The position numbers were made by a program, and so were the translations under genes. A DNA stretch of 11,176 nt. Source: CAZECE01 sp964510525 (GTDB taxonomy: Bacteria > Pseudomonadota > Gammaproteobacteria > Pseudomonadales > JANQJO01). Position 1 is the stretch's first letter. Every line of letters begins with the position of its first letter. The notes under the pieces are model-generated. The model was given only the letters and a program-made list of their open reading frames with translations, searched no databases and was not told the DNA's origin. Below, in pieces: positions 1 to 7,636 of this stretch. Location: contig CAZECE010000111.1 in the NCBI GenBank assembly GCA_964510525.1, positions 1 to 11,176 on the forward strand, in the 5' to 3' direction.

Positions 1-21
1 GCTTATTGATTCAAGCGGCAT
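1..21 (-). CDS. 5' end of a gene leaving the window (first 7 codons, MPLESIS)
   Basis: Only the first seven codons (ATG at 21-19) are inside the window, so the product cannot be named. The start is supported by a strong Shine-Dalgarno AGAGGAG (complement of 27-33), five bases upstream of the ATG. A sigma-70-like promoter lies about 60 bp further upstream (82-110). The gene follows the 172-aa gene in the same orientation but appears to have its own promoter. The ATG sits in the loop of a short potential hairpin (see the entry at 14-28). With seven codons this remains a proposal; a chance SD-ATG pair cannot be excluded. Confidence 0.4.
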
Positions 22-28
22 TACCGCT
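14..28 (-). promoter_or_regulatory. Small hairpin enclosing a start codon
   Basis: On the minus-strand transcript AGCGG (28-24) can pair with CCGCT (18-14) around the loop TAATG (23-19), which contains the start codon of the left-edge gene. The last two bases of its Shine-Dalgarno (27-28) fall in the stem. A five-base stem is short and could be chance. If real it would hold the ribosome binding site partly closed. Confidence 0.25.
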
Positions 29-81
29 CCTCTCTATAACTCATGACTCTATTTCCATGTGCTCTTGCGATGGCAGGCAAA

Positions 82-110
82 AATGCATTTTTCACGAAAA
101 ATCGTGTCAA
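82..110 (-). promoter_or_regulatory. Putative sigma-70 promoter for the left-edge gene
   Basis: Reading the minus strand, a perfect -35 TTGACA (complement of 105-110) is followed after exactly 17 bases by TGCATT (complement of 82-87), which matches three of the six TATAAT positions including the first T and last T. It would give a leader of roughly 55 bases ahead of the ATG at 21. The spacer contains a short dyad, cacga / tcgtg at 93-97 / 102-106, and the -10 lies inside a 14-bp palindrome (79-92), so an operator is possible. Only the -35 and spacing are strong. Confidence 0.4.
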
Positions 111-137
111 GTTGTTTTTTTACTTAGGGCTGAATAG

Positions 138-656
138 TTACCTTTTGTTTTTAACATCAGCGATATCCATGCCATCTAATACGAAATGAACCTGGCTATT
201 CGTATTATGAAGCACATACCACAAAGTATATTTACAAACGCGTCTAATAATATTCAATTGTATGGCGGTATTAATCGAGTCATTAAGGTCTGACTCAACC
301 CAACCATCACGCTGAACCATTTTTTTTAAATCGATAGTTCGACACCCATTTTTCTTCACTTTAGCCAAGTCGATGGCTTGCACGGTCGAATCATAATATT
401 TACTGCGTAAGAAAAATTCGTAAAACCCCTTTTGAAACCGATCTTCAGGGTCCTGTAAATCCAATGATAAGCCCAGTCGATTTGTTCTTAAGTCGATCTT
501 CACCCAGTCGACTATCGCACGACTAAAAGGCAAGTGATAGGAGGCACTGCTGGCACGCTTAAGAGTCTTATCACTCAACAGTTGATAGTAATCATCCTTG
601 GTGCCCTGTAATCCGTATAGAATGTCCCTTGATTGAAAACGGCTAGAAAAATCCAC
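138..656 (-). CDS. Hypothetical protein, 172 aa, AT-rich
   Basis: I do not recognise this protein. It starts at a GTG (656-654) behind a weak GGGTG-type ribosome site, 18 bp after the stop of the htrA gene, so it is probably the last gene of the gor-htrA transcript. There is no signal peptide or membrane segment. The chain is polar and mixed-charge, with many Asp, Lys, Arg, Asn and Tyr, and looks like a soluble alpha/beta cytoplasmic protein. Features visible are an aromatic patch FYEFFLRSKYY near residues 78-88, a segment KNGCRTIDLKKMVQRDGWVE (102-121) that could be a small helical unit, and a hydrophobic/aromatic C-terminal part. Sampled GC is 35-37%, against about 58% in the neighbouring htrA core, which hints at later acquisition or relaxed constraint. 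No function is claimed. Confidence 0.7.
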   Translation of the reverse strand: MDFSSRFQSRDILYGLQGTKDDYYQLLSDKTLKRASSASYHLPFSRAIVDWVKIDLRTNRLGLSLDLQDPEDRFQKGFYEFFLRSKYYDSTVQAIDLAKVKKNGCRTIDLKKMVQRDGWVESDLNDSINTAIQLNIIRRVCKYTLWYVLHNTNSQVHFVLDGMDIADVKNKR

Positions 657-674
657 TGATAAACACCCAACAAG

Positions 675-1736
675 TCAATCCGGCGCAACCAATCGAACCT
701 GAACCGTTTCAACGTCGTCTTCACGCAGTACCGTGATCTCAACCTGATCCCCTGGTTTAAAAGCCTCGAAAGCGGTTAGTAAGTCATCCGAATTCAATAC
801 ACTCTCACCATTAACACCAATGATAATGTCACCTAACACCAATCGACCACGAAAAGTGCGTCGCATGCCTTTTAAGCCCGCTTGGTCAGCCGGCAAGCCC
901 GGCGTAACTCGCACAATCGGAATGCCTTTCAAACCATAACTTTTCACCCAGCTATCAGGCGCGGTTTCAACACCAATGATCGGACGAATCAAACGGCCGT
1001 GTTGAATTAACTGCTCCACCGTTTTTTTGACCGTGACGGATGGAATCGCAAACCCAATACCCGCACTGGCCCCGCTTGGGCTGTAGATGGCCGTATTCAC
1101 CCCGATCAATTGCCCCGCCGAATTCAACAACGGCCCACCGGAATTGCCCGGGTTAATAGCCGCGTCGGTTTGAATGACATCTCGTATGGTGCGGTTGTTC
1201 AAAGATTTAATCTCTCGCCCCAGCGCACTGACAACCCCAACCGTTAATGTCGTATCCAAACCAAACGGATTACCAATCGCCAACACTTTGCGCCCGACTT
1301 CCAATTCATTGGAGTTTCCGACCGGCAGCATCTGCAAATCGCTTTCCATGGCATCCTCCAACTTTAAGACCGCTAAGTCTTTTTCTGGCGCAAGCCCCAC
1401 CACCTCCGCCAACCAACTCGAATGATCGTTCAATGTCACCGTAATGCGATCAGCGCCTTGAATCACATGAAAATTCGTCACCACATGACCGGCCTGATCC
1501 CACACAAACCCACTGCCAGTACCTTGCGGGATTTCATAGACGTTGAAAGAAAAATAATCCGCTTTTAATGCGGTTGTGGTGACATACACCACAGACGGGC
1601 TCGCCTGTTTGAAAATCTCGATGGTGTTGCGCTCATCATCGGTCGCAAAGCTGAGCTGATCGTTAACAGCCAAAAGCTTTGTGCTGCCAATCGACACGGC
1701 CAATACCAGCATAAACAGTAAGTGATGCTTAATCAT
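675..1736 (-). CDS. Periplasmic HtrA/Deg-family serine protease with one PDZ domain
   Basis: This is an S1C trypsin-like serine endopeptidase that degrades or processes misfolded envelope proteins. Its 353 residues begin with a hydrophobic N-terminus (about residues 6-23), a signal peptide or membrane anchor. The protease domain (about 38-245) shows the full triad: His90 in VTNFHVIQG, Asp120 in KDLAVLKL, and Ser199 in NPGNSGGPL. A single PDZ domain follows (about 255-345). The N-terminal block (PSVVYVTTTAL, PQGTGSGFVWD) resembles the Deg1/HhoA subgroup more than E. coli DegP; the one-PDZ length also recalls DegS. Assignment to degP, degQ or degS is therefore left open. The ATG start has GGAA six bases upstream. 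It lies 47 bp downstream of gor in the same direction and 18 bp before the 172-aa gene, suggesting one stress-related transcript. Confidence 0.93.
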   Translation of the reverse strand: MIKHHLLFMLVLAVSIGSTKLLAVNDQLSFATDDERNTIEIFKQASPSVVYVTTTALKADYFSFNVYEIPQGTGSGFVWDQAGHVVTNFHVIQGADRITVTLNDHSSWLAEVVGLAPEKDLAVLKLEDAMESDLQMLPVGNSNELEVGRKVLAIGNPFGLDTTLTVGVVSALGREIKSLNNRTIRDVIQTDAAINPGNSGGPLLNSAGQLIGVNTAIYSPSGASAGIGFAIPSVTVKKTVEQLIQHGRLIRPIIGVETAPDSWVKSYGLKGIPIVRVTPGLPADQAGLKGMRRTFRGRLVLGDIIIGVNGESVLNSDDLLTAFEAFKPGDQVEITVLREDDVETVQVRLVAPD

Positions 1737-1783
1737 AAACTATTCCAAATACTCCACTAACATAAACTCACCCAAAAACCCCA

Positions 1784-3157
1784 CTAAACCAGCGTCACCA
1801 GCTCTTCAGCCATGGTCGGGTGAATCGCTAAGGTTCGATCAAAATCCGCTTTGGTTGCTCCCATTTGAATCGCCACCGCAAAACCTTGCATCATCTCGCC
1901 CGCTTCAGGCCCAACAATATGCAAGCCTATAATACGATCCGTTTTTTCATCTACCAGTAATTTAAACAGGCATCGGTCTGGTAATCCCGTTAAACTGTGT
2001 TTTAACGGGCGAAAATCCGCTTTATAGACTTTTACTTTATCGTACTGCGCTTCCGCTTCCGCTTGGGTTAAACCGATGGTGGCCACATTCGGTTGACTGA
2101 ATACGGCCGTTACCACTTGCTGCTGCACCAAATTAAGCCATTGAGATTCATCATCAGAATGATTCACCCGATTATGGACCCAGCATTTGGCTTCTTCGAT
2201 CGCAATGGGTGTAAGCGCCACTTTATTTCTGACATCCCCCAACGCATCAATAACAGGCGATGAGGTACGATAGAACGCATCCGTAATGATGCCACCTTGA
2301 GAGTCACATTCAACGCCCGCTTTCTCCAAATCCAAGCCCTGGGTGTTCGGCTTACGCCCGGTAGCCATTAAAACTAAGTCATAGGTTTTGCTGGCTTCGC
2401 CAAAATTCACTTCAAAACCACCACCTTTTTTAACATCACCTTTTTTAACATCGCCCTTTTTAACAATCGATTGCGGTACTTGCTCGGCCAATACGTTTAT
2501 GCCACGAGCCTGCACTTGCTCCAACAAATAAGCGCGAATCTCTTCATCAAACCCTCTTAACGGCATTGCCGAGCGAAAGGCCCAATCGGTTTCAACCCCC
2601 AGCCCATTAAAGATCCCCGCAAACTCCACCCCAATATAGCCGCTGCCAACCACCAAAACGGACTTAGGCAAGGCTTCCAAGCGAAAAATATCATCCGACG
2701 TCAGCGCGTATTCGGCTCCCGGGATCGCCAGGCGTTTTGGTGTGCCACCGGTTGCAACCAGAAAACGATTCGCTTGAATCGACTCTCCGGCCACCTCAAT
2801 GGTGTCAGGCCCAGTAAAGCGCGCAAAACCTCGCTTAATCACAACCCCTGCTTTTTCTAAACGCTGGCAGTAAAAACCATTCAGCCGCTCAATGGCGGCG
2901 TTTTTTTTAGACTGTAATTCTTCCCAGTTAAGATCAAAGGCCCCTGACGAGCGCCAACCAAAGCCCTTTGCCTCACTTAACTGATGAGTAAAACTGGACG
3001 CCTCCACATAGAGTTTTTTAGGGACACACCCCAAATTGACGCAGGTTCCCCCCATCGCACTGGCTTCCACCAAGACCACCTCAACCCCTTGTTCGGCGGC
3101 CAACCGTGCGGCTCTCACACCTGCTGAACCGCCCCCAATCACAACTAATTCAACCAC
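1784..3157 (-). CDS. gor: Glutathione-disulfide reductase
   Basis: FAD-dependent cytosolic homodimer that reduces oxidised glutathione with NADPH. It has 457 residues, against about 450 in E. coli. The N-terminal FAD Rossmann motif is VIGGGSAG (6-13), followed by the redox-active disulfide GGTCVNLGC, with Cys39 and Cys44. The second Rossmann motif VGSGYIGVEFAG (170-181) binds the dinucleotide, and Arg195 and Arg201 (AFRSAMPLRGFD) match the pair that reads the NADPH 2'-phosphate, favouring Gor over lipoamide dehydrogenase. ATGRKPNT (265-272) is the usual second FAD contact. The C-terminal dimer motif has His446 (AIHPTMAEE) with the partner Glu at 451. The start is GTG, with GGGGA six bases upstream. 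An unusual insert, KKGDVKKGDVKKGGG (233-247), comes from a 15-bp tandem repeat in the DNA. It appears to be the first gene of the gor-htrA transcript. Confidence 0.95.
   Translation of the reverse strand: MVELVVIGGGSAGVRAARLAAEQGVEVVLVEASAMGGTCVNLGCVPKKLYVEASSFTHQLSEAKGFGWRSSGAFDLNWEELQSKKNAAIERLNGFYCQRLEKAGVVIKRGFARFTGPDTIEVAGESIQANRFLVATGGTPKRLAIPGAEYALTSDDIFRLEALPKSVLVVGSGYIGVEFAGIFNGLGVETDWAFRSAMPLRGFDEEIRAYLLEQVQARGINVLAEQVPQSIVKKGDVKKGDVKKGGGFEVNFGEASKTYDLVLMATGRKPNTQGLDLEKAGVECDSQGGIITDAFYRTSSPVIDALGDVRNKVALTPIAIEEAKCWVHNRVNHSDDESQWLNLVQQQVVTAVFSQPNVATIGLTQAEAEAQYDKVKVYKADFRPLKHSLTGLPDRCLFKLLVDEKTDRIIGLHIVGPEAGEMMQGFAVAIQMGATKADFDRTLAIHPTMAEELVTLV
2423..2467. repeat. 15-bp in-frame tandem repeat inside gor, three units
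   Basis: Two identical 15-bp units lie at 2423-2437 and 2438-2452 (plus-strand sequence accttttttaacatc). A third, decayed unit at 2453-2467 differs at four positions. On the coding strand each unit encodes five residues of the VKKGD type. The length is a multiple of three, so gain or loss keeps the frame. The site corresponds to the variable surface loop between beta strands of the NADPH domain, where extra residues are probably tolerated. Confidence 0.9.
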
Positions 3158-3401
3158 TTATCGTCCCCTCACTCACATTCGGATCGTACGTTTGACCACT
3201 TAAATACGGCTATTTCGTTTGCATTTACTAACACACTTAAAAGGATTACGGAATTACTACAGTCAAATCGCTCGAGGCCATTCAAAATAAATTAAGTTCA
3301 CATATTGAGCGGCTTTACAATAAACCAGCGGATTACAGCTAAAATGAAAGAGTGAACATTGAAAATGCTCAATATTAAATAGCCATCTATTATGAGTCAT
3401 T

Positions 3402-4076
3402 ATGAACATAGCCACTTTTCAACAACGTCTATTCGTTCACTTATCCTGTTTCTGCATTTTATTAAGCTTGATCCCTACGAGCCATGCTGACGTCTACATC
3501 TACCAAAGCCAAACGGGCAAGATGCTCTATACGGATCATATCGTACAAGAGCCCGGGTACAAATTAATTAAAAAAAACGGTCAGCCTGTTCGCCACTCAG
3601 CACAGCGAGGCGAAGTCTTTATCACACGATTTAATAGCCGAATGGAGCAAAAGCACTCAACAAAAACTGGCAACAACCAAAATCGTTTCGACCACATGAT
3701 CCAATTTGCAGCCCGCTCATACGCGGTTGACCCGGCCCTGATCAAAGCCGTGATACACGCCGAATCGTCTTTTAATCCCAACGCCGTTTCTCGAGTTGGC
3801 GCACAAGGCTTGATGCAATTGATGCCGGCCACCGCAGGCATGTACGCCGTCCAAGACCCCTACAACCCCAAGCAGAACATCATGGCCGGATCAAAGCATC
3901 TGAAATATTTACTGGATAAATACAATGACAAAATTGAGCTCGCACTCGCAGCGTACAACGCAGGAGAAGGCCGGGTAAAGAAATACAATGGCATTCCCCC
4001 CTACCCTGAAACTCAAAACTACATCAAGAAAGTCAAAAGGCTGAAACAGTCCTACCGGCGCTACATCAGCCTTTAA
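3402..4076 (+). CDS. Secreted lytic transglycosylase (SLT domain)
   Basis: Periplasmic enzyme that cleaves the MurNAc-GlcNAc bond of peptidoglycan with formation of 1,6-anhydroMurNAc. The 224 residues begin with a signal peptide (1-29) ending in SHA before Asp30. The segment DVYIYQSQTGKMLYTDH (30-46) resembles the short DUF4124-like strand domain common on gammaproteobacterial exported proteins. The SLT domain covers about 98-218. Catalytic Glu121 lies in HAESSFNP, followed by GAQGLMQLMP (134-143), the AYNAGEG motif (184-190) and PYPETQNYI (200-208). This is the small soluble MltC/Slt70 C-domain class, not a long modular enzyme. It stands alone on its strand, 244 bp from the divergent gor start and 63 bp from the convergent end of ppsA. 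No lipobox is present, so it is probably soluble in the periplasm. Confidence 0.9.
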   Translation: MNIATFQQRLFVHLSCFCILLSLIPTSHADVYIYQSQTGKMLYTDHIVQEPGYKLIKKNGQPVRHSAQRGEVFITRFNSRMEQKHSTKTGNNQNRFDHMIQFAARSYAVDPALIKAVIHAESSFNPNAVSRVGAQGLMQLMPATAGMYAVQDPYNPKQNIMAGSKHLKYLLDKYNDKIELALAAYNAGEGRVKKYNGIPPYPETQNYIKKVKRLKQSYRRYISL

Positions 4077-4077
4077 G

Positions 4078-4099
4078 GCGGTACCGCAAACAGTACCGC
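4078..4099. terminator. Hairpin between convergent genes, weak terminator candidate
   Basis: GCGGTAC (4078-4084) pairs perfectly with GTACCGC (4093-4099) around an eight-base loop. It begins one base after the stop of the transglycosylase gene and faces the 3' end of ppsA, so it could act for either strand. Neither side has the T-run of an intrinsic terminator, so a role in protecting the 3' end or in Rho-dependent ending is as likely. Confidence 0.3.
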
Positions 4100-4139
4100 G
4101 CTCTACATTCTTCTGGGCCTGAACACCTTATTACCTGAG

Positions 4140-6566
4140 TTATGCCTGAGTTTTGGCTTTTTCCGCGACAAAAAACCAGGTATCCAATACCGAATCGGGA
4201 TTTAACGAAATACTGTCTATACCCGCCGACATCAGCCACTCGGCCAAATCAGGGTGATCCGATGGCCCTTGACCACAGATACCCACATACTTACCCGCTC
4301 GACGGCAGGCATCGATCGCCATCTTCAGCAATGCCTTCACCGCCGCATCACGCTCATCAAACAAATGCGCGATGATGCCAGAATCCCGGTCTAAGCCCAG
4401 CGTTAACTGAGTTAAATCGTTGGAACCAATCGAAAAGCCATCAAAATGTTCTAAAAACGCATCCGCCAACAACGCATTGGTGGGCAGCTCACACATCATA
4501 ATGACCCGCAAGCCATTGTCACCGCGTTTTAAATCATTTTCAGCCAATAAGTCGATCACCTGCTTGGCTTCGCCCGTAGTGCGCACAAACGGCACCATCA
4601 CCTCAACATTGGTAAAACCCAAAGTATCGCGGACTTTTTTCAGCGCTCGACACTCTAATTGGAAGCAATCCCGAAAACCATCGGAGATATAGCGCGAAGC
4701 GCCGCGAAAGCCCAGCATGGGGTTCTCTTCTTCAGGCTCATACAGTCGACCACCAATTAAGTTGGCATACTCATTGGATTTGAAATCCGACAACCGAACA
4801 ATGACCTTTTCTGGGTAAAAAGCCGCCGCCAACGTCGAAATACCCTCAACCAGCTTTTCCGTGTAAAAATCAATCGGGTTGTCATAACCCGCCATGCGCC
4901 GATCAACCGCTTGTTTAATGTCTTTCGGCAAGCCATCGTAATTTAACAGTGCCTTAGGATGAACACCAATCATGCGGTTAATAATAAATTCCAATCGCGC
5001 CAAGCCGACACCCGCATTAGGTAACGCTTGAAAATCAAACGCTCGATCCGGATTACCCACATTCATCATCACTTTAAACGATATATCGGGCATTGAATCC
5101 ACGGTATTGGTCTGAACATCAAAAGCCAACTCGCCTTGATACACCTTACCGGTATCGCCTTCGGCACAAGAAACGGTTACCGGCTGACCTTCTTCCAAAA
5201 CATCGGTCGCGTTCATACAACCCACAACAGCGGGAATACCCAACTCACGAGCAATAATCGCAGCATGACAGGTTCGTCCTCCGCGATTGGTCACAATGGC
5301 GGAAGCACGCTTCATGACTGGCTCCCAATCGGGGTCCGTCATGTCGGTCACGAGCACATCACCCACTTCCAATTGATCCATGTCCTTGATGTGTTTGATC
5401 AGGCGAACCTTGCCACTGCCAATACGCTGACCAATACTGCGGCCTTCTACCACCACATTACCTTGCTCCTTGAGCAGGTAGCGTTCAATATGAGTGGACA
5501 AACGACGGCTCTTCACAGTTTCTGGGCGGGCTTGGACGATGTAAATCTTACCGGTATTCCCATCTTTGGCCCACTCAACATCCATTGGGCAACCATAATG
5601 CTGCTCGATGATCACCGCCTGACGACCCAACTCCGTCAGCTCAGCATCCGTTAAACAGAACTTATTTTGATCGGCTTGATCAACATCAACCACTTTAACT
5701 GTTTTACCAACCGACGTTTGGCTGGCATCGGCTCCGCTTGCATAGACCATCTTGATGGCTTTATTGCCTAAATTGCGTCTTAAAATCGCGGGCTCTCGCC
5801 CCTCTTCAAGAGAAGGCTTATACAAATAAAACTCATCGGGATTCACAGCCCCCTGGACCACGGTTTCACCCAAACCATAAGAACCGGTAATGAAAACCAC
5901 TTGATCAAATCCGGATTCCGTATCAATAGTAAACATCACCCCGGCCGACCCCACAGCACTGTTCACCATAAACTGAATGCCGGCAGATAACGCCACTTTA
6001 TCGTGCTCAAACCCTTGATGGACACGATACGCAATGGCTCTGTCATTGAATAAAGAGGCAAAAACCGACTTAACGGCTTGAACGACTTGATCCACGCCAC
6101 GAATGTTTAAAAACGTCTCTTGTTGGCCCGCAAACGAGGCATCGGGTAAATCTTCAGCTGTTGCAGAAGAACGGACAGCGACCGCTACTTCTGAGCCATC
6201 TGATTCACTCGCATCCCCCGAAGACACCGTAGCAACCAAGGTCGCATACGCGTCTCTCAATTGCTGATCCAACTCTGGCTGAAAATCGGCCTCTTCTATC
6301 CATTGCCGAATGTTCGCCCCTGCGGTTGTCAGCGCATCCACATCAGAGACATTCAGGGTTTTGAGCGTTTCAGATATTTTTTGGGTGAGTCCATTATGAT
6401 TGAGAAAATCTCGATACGCTTCTGCGGTCGTCGCAAACCCTGGAGGCACCGACACCCCAGCGGGCTGAAGTTGACTGATCATTTCCCCTAAAGAAGCATT
6501 TTTGCCTCCCACTTGTTCGACATCACCTTTGCGTAAATCCTGAAGCCAAAGCACATATTGAGACAA
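4140..6566 (-). CDS. ppsA: Phosphoenolpyruvate synthase (pyruvate, water dikinase)
   Basis: Converts pyruvate + ATP + water to PEP + AMP + phosphate for gluconeogenesis. It has 808 residues, against 792 in E. coli. The N-terminal ATP-grasp domain (about 1-350) has GGKNASLGEM (20-29), VRSSATAEDLPDASFAGQQE (131-150) and the end motif IVQARPET. The swivelling phosphohistidine domain carries GGRTCHAAIIAR, with catalytic His434 and the regulatory Thr432 that PpsR modifies. The C-terminal pyruvate-binding barrel shows RLSDFKSNEY (591-600), MLGFRGAS (617-624), MCELPTN with Cys692, FSIGSNDLTQ (711-720), and GICGQ with Cys764. Part of the extra length is an acidic Ser-rich insert, SSGDASESDGSE (115-126). 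The start is TTG at 6566-6564. It is chosen because GGGAGGAAT lies seven bases upstream and the sequence MSQYVLWLQDL matches the family N-terminus. Confidence 0.97.
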   Translation of the reverse strand: MSQYVLWLQDLRKGDVEQVGGKNASLGEMISQLQPAGVSVPPGFATTAEAYRDFLNHNGLTQKISETLKTLNVSDVDALTTAGANIRQWIEEADFQPELDQQLRDAYATLVATVSSGDASESDGSEVAVAVRSSATAEDLPDASFAGQQETFLNIRGVDQVVQAVKSVFASLFNDRAIAYRVHQGFEHDKVALSAGIQFMVNSAVGSAGVMFTIDTESGFDQVVFITGSYGLGETVVQGAVNPDEFYLYKPSLEEGREPAILRRNLGNKAIKMVYASGADASQTSVGKTVKVVDVDQADQNKFCLTDAELTELGRQAVIIEQHYGCPMDVEWAKDGNTGKIYIVQARPETVKSRRLSTHIERYLLKEQGNVVVEGRSIGQRIGSGKVRLIKHIKDMDQLEVGDVLVTDMTDPDWEPVMKRASAIVTNRGGRTCHAAIIARELGIPAVVGCMNATDVLEEGQPVTVSCAEGDTGKVYQGELAFDVQTNTVDSMPDISFKVMMNVGNPDRAFDFQALPNAGVGLARLEFIINRMIGVHPKALLNYDGLPKDIKQAVDRRMAGYDNPIDFYTEKLVEGISTLAAAFYPEKVIVRLSDFKSNEYANLIGGRLYEPEEENPMLGFRGASRYISDGFRDCFQLECRALKKVRDTLGFTNVEVMVPFVRTTGEAKQVIDLLAENDLKRGDNGLRVIMMCELPTNALLADAFLEHFDGFSIGSNDLTQLTLGLDRDSGIIAHLFDERDAAVKALLKMAIDACRRAGKYVGICGQGPSDHPDLAEWLMSAGIDSISLNPDSVLDTWFFVAEKAKTQA

Positions 6567-6584
6567 GGTTATTCCTCCCTACAA

Positions 6585-6603
6585 AATCTGAAACAACCAG
6601 ATT
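6585..6603. promoter_or_regulatory. Inverted repeat in the ppsA leader
   Basis: AATCTG (6585-6590) and CAGATT (6598-6603) form a perfect six-base inverted repeat with a seven-base spacer, about six bases upstream of the ppsA Shine-Dalgarno. The left arm includes TGAAAC, like one half of a Cra (FruR) site, and Cra activates ppsA in E. coli, but the other half does not fit that consensus. Its position inside the leader would suit repression or an RNA stem better than activation. Confidence 0.25.
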
Positions 6604-6637
6604 AAATTAAAACCAAGAAAAAGACTAAAACAGGCCG

Positions 6638-6656
6638 TGGCCGTTTGCGGCGGCCA
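6638..6656. repeat. GC-rich dyad in the ppsA-ppsR divergent region
   Basis: TGGCCG (6638-6643) pairs with CGGCCA (6651-6656) around TTTGCGG. It sits roughly in the middle of the 204-bp region shared by the two divergent genes, in otherwise AT-rich sequence. It could be an operator or an early-transcript hairpin. No promoter with a good -35/-10 pair was found on either strand around it. Confidence 0.25.
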
Positions 6657-6770
6657 AGTGTACCATAGTTATGTATTACGCAAAGCCAAATACAATCCGA
6701 ACACAGACATCAAGCCCATCAGCATGACATGCCTCCTTGCTGACAGCCCCACTAACAACCCGAGGTCACA

Positions 6771-7619
6771 ATGGTTCAAAAACGATCAGCTTTTTTTATT
6801 TCAGATGGCACAGGCATCACCGCCGAAACCCTTGGCCACAGCTTACTGGCCCAGTTTGAAGGCACCACGAATGAGGGTACCGCTGGCATTGAGTTCGACA
6901 AACAAACCCTTCCTTATATAGATACACCTGAAAAGGCGCGCGAAACTGTCGTTAAAATCAATCAAGCCCATCAGCAGGACGGCTGCAAACCGATTCTGTT
7001 TGAGACCATCATCAACCCCGACATCCGTAAAATTTTTGCCGCCTCAGAAGGGTTTATCATTGATATTTTTTCTACCTTTTTAAACCCACTCGAAAGCGAA
7101 CTCAAAATAGAATCCTCCTACTCTGTTGGTAAAGGCCATTCCATTCAGAATGACCATCACTACAACACCCGAATGGAGGCCGTTAACTTTGCCCTGGACA
7201 ATGACGACGGTGCCAGAACACGTCATTACGATTCCGCCGATGTGATCGTCATTGGCGTTTCAAGGTGTGGCAAAACCCCCACCTGCTTATACTTGGCGAT
7301 GCAATTTGGCCTAAAGGCCGCCAACTACCCCTTTACCGAAGACGACTTTGATGACTTAAAAATCCCAAAAGTCCTAAAGCCCTACAAGCACAAGCTGTTC
7401 GGCCTAACGATAGACGCCGAGCGCCTGGTTGCCATCCGCCACGAACGCAAACCCAACAGCCAATACGCTTCTTTTAAACAATGCGATTTTGAATCTCGCT
7501 CCATCATCGCGTTGTTTGCCCGGGAAAACATCCCCAACATCAACAGCACGCACGCGTCGATTGCAGAAATCGCCACCCGCTTGATGGAAGCCTTTGGTTT
7601 GGAACGGCGTATTCACTGA
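6771..7619 (+). CDS. ppsR: PEP synthase regulatory protein (bifunctional kinase/pyrophosphorylase)
   Basis: DUF299-family enzyme that inactivates PpsA by ADP-dependent phosphorylation of the Thr next to the catalytic His, and reactivates it by Pi-dependent removal that releases pyrophosphate. It has 282 residues, against 277 in E. coli. The N-terminus FFISDGTGITAETLGHSLL (8-26) is characteristic of the family. The P-loop-like GVSRCGKTP (162-170) is the ADP-binding motif shared with the PPDK regulatory protein, followed by LANYPF-type sequence (KAANYPF). The start is an ATG with GAGGT about five bases upstream. Its target ppsA is the divergent neighbour, 204 bp away, which identifies it as the PpsA regulator and not a PPDK regulator. 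It is the first gene of a probable ppsR-pabB-Nudix transcript. Confidence 0.96.
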   Translation: MVQKRSAFFISDGTGITAETLGHSLLAQFEGTTNEGTAGIEFDKQTLPYIDTPEKARETVVKINQAHQQDGCKPILFETIINPDIRKIFAASEGFIIDIFSTFLNPLESELKIESSYSVGKGHSIQNDHHYNTRMEAVNFALDNDDGARTRHYDSADVIVIGVSRCGKTPTCLYLAMQFGLKAANYPFTEDDFDDLKIPKVLKPYKHKLFGLTIDAERLVAIRHERKPNSQYASFKQCDFESRSIIALFARENIPNINSTHASIAEIATRLMEAFGLERRIH

Positions 7620-7636
7620 CGCTATACACCTCAATC

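Noticed and set aside
3..136. Plus-strand frame open from the left edge to 136
   Set aside because: The translation is Cys- and Phe-rich without pattern, and it overlaps a convincing minus-strand promoter and ribosome site.
3270..3301. Possible sigma-E promoter for gor (minus strand, GAACTT followed by TCGAG)
   Set aside because: Tempting because Deg proteases are often sigma-E controlled, but the -10 part does not match the consensus and the spacing is long.
3314..3345. Sigma-70 promoter for the transglycosylase (TTTACA ... TAAAAT)
   Set aside because: Both boxes are good but the spacer is 20 bp, outside the normal 16-18 range; the rest of the 244-bp gor/transglycosylase spacer showed no better pair.
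5136..5654. Long plus-strand open frame (172 codons) inside ppsA
   Set aside because: It is antisense to the well-conserved pyruvate-binding and phosphohistidine parts of ppsA, has no ribosome site and gives no recognisable protein. It is a shadow frame.
6637..6921. 94-codon plus-strand frame overlapping the start of ppsR
   Set aside because: Starts in the divergent promoter region and runs through ppsR in another frame; ppsR has the clear family N-terminus and a better ribosome site.
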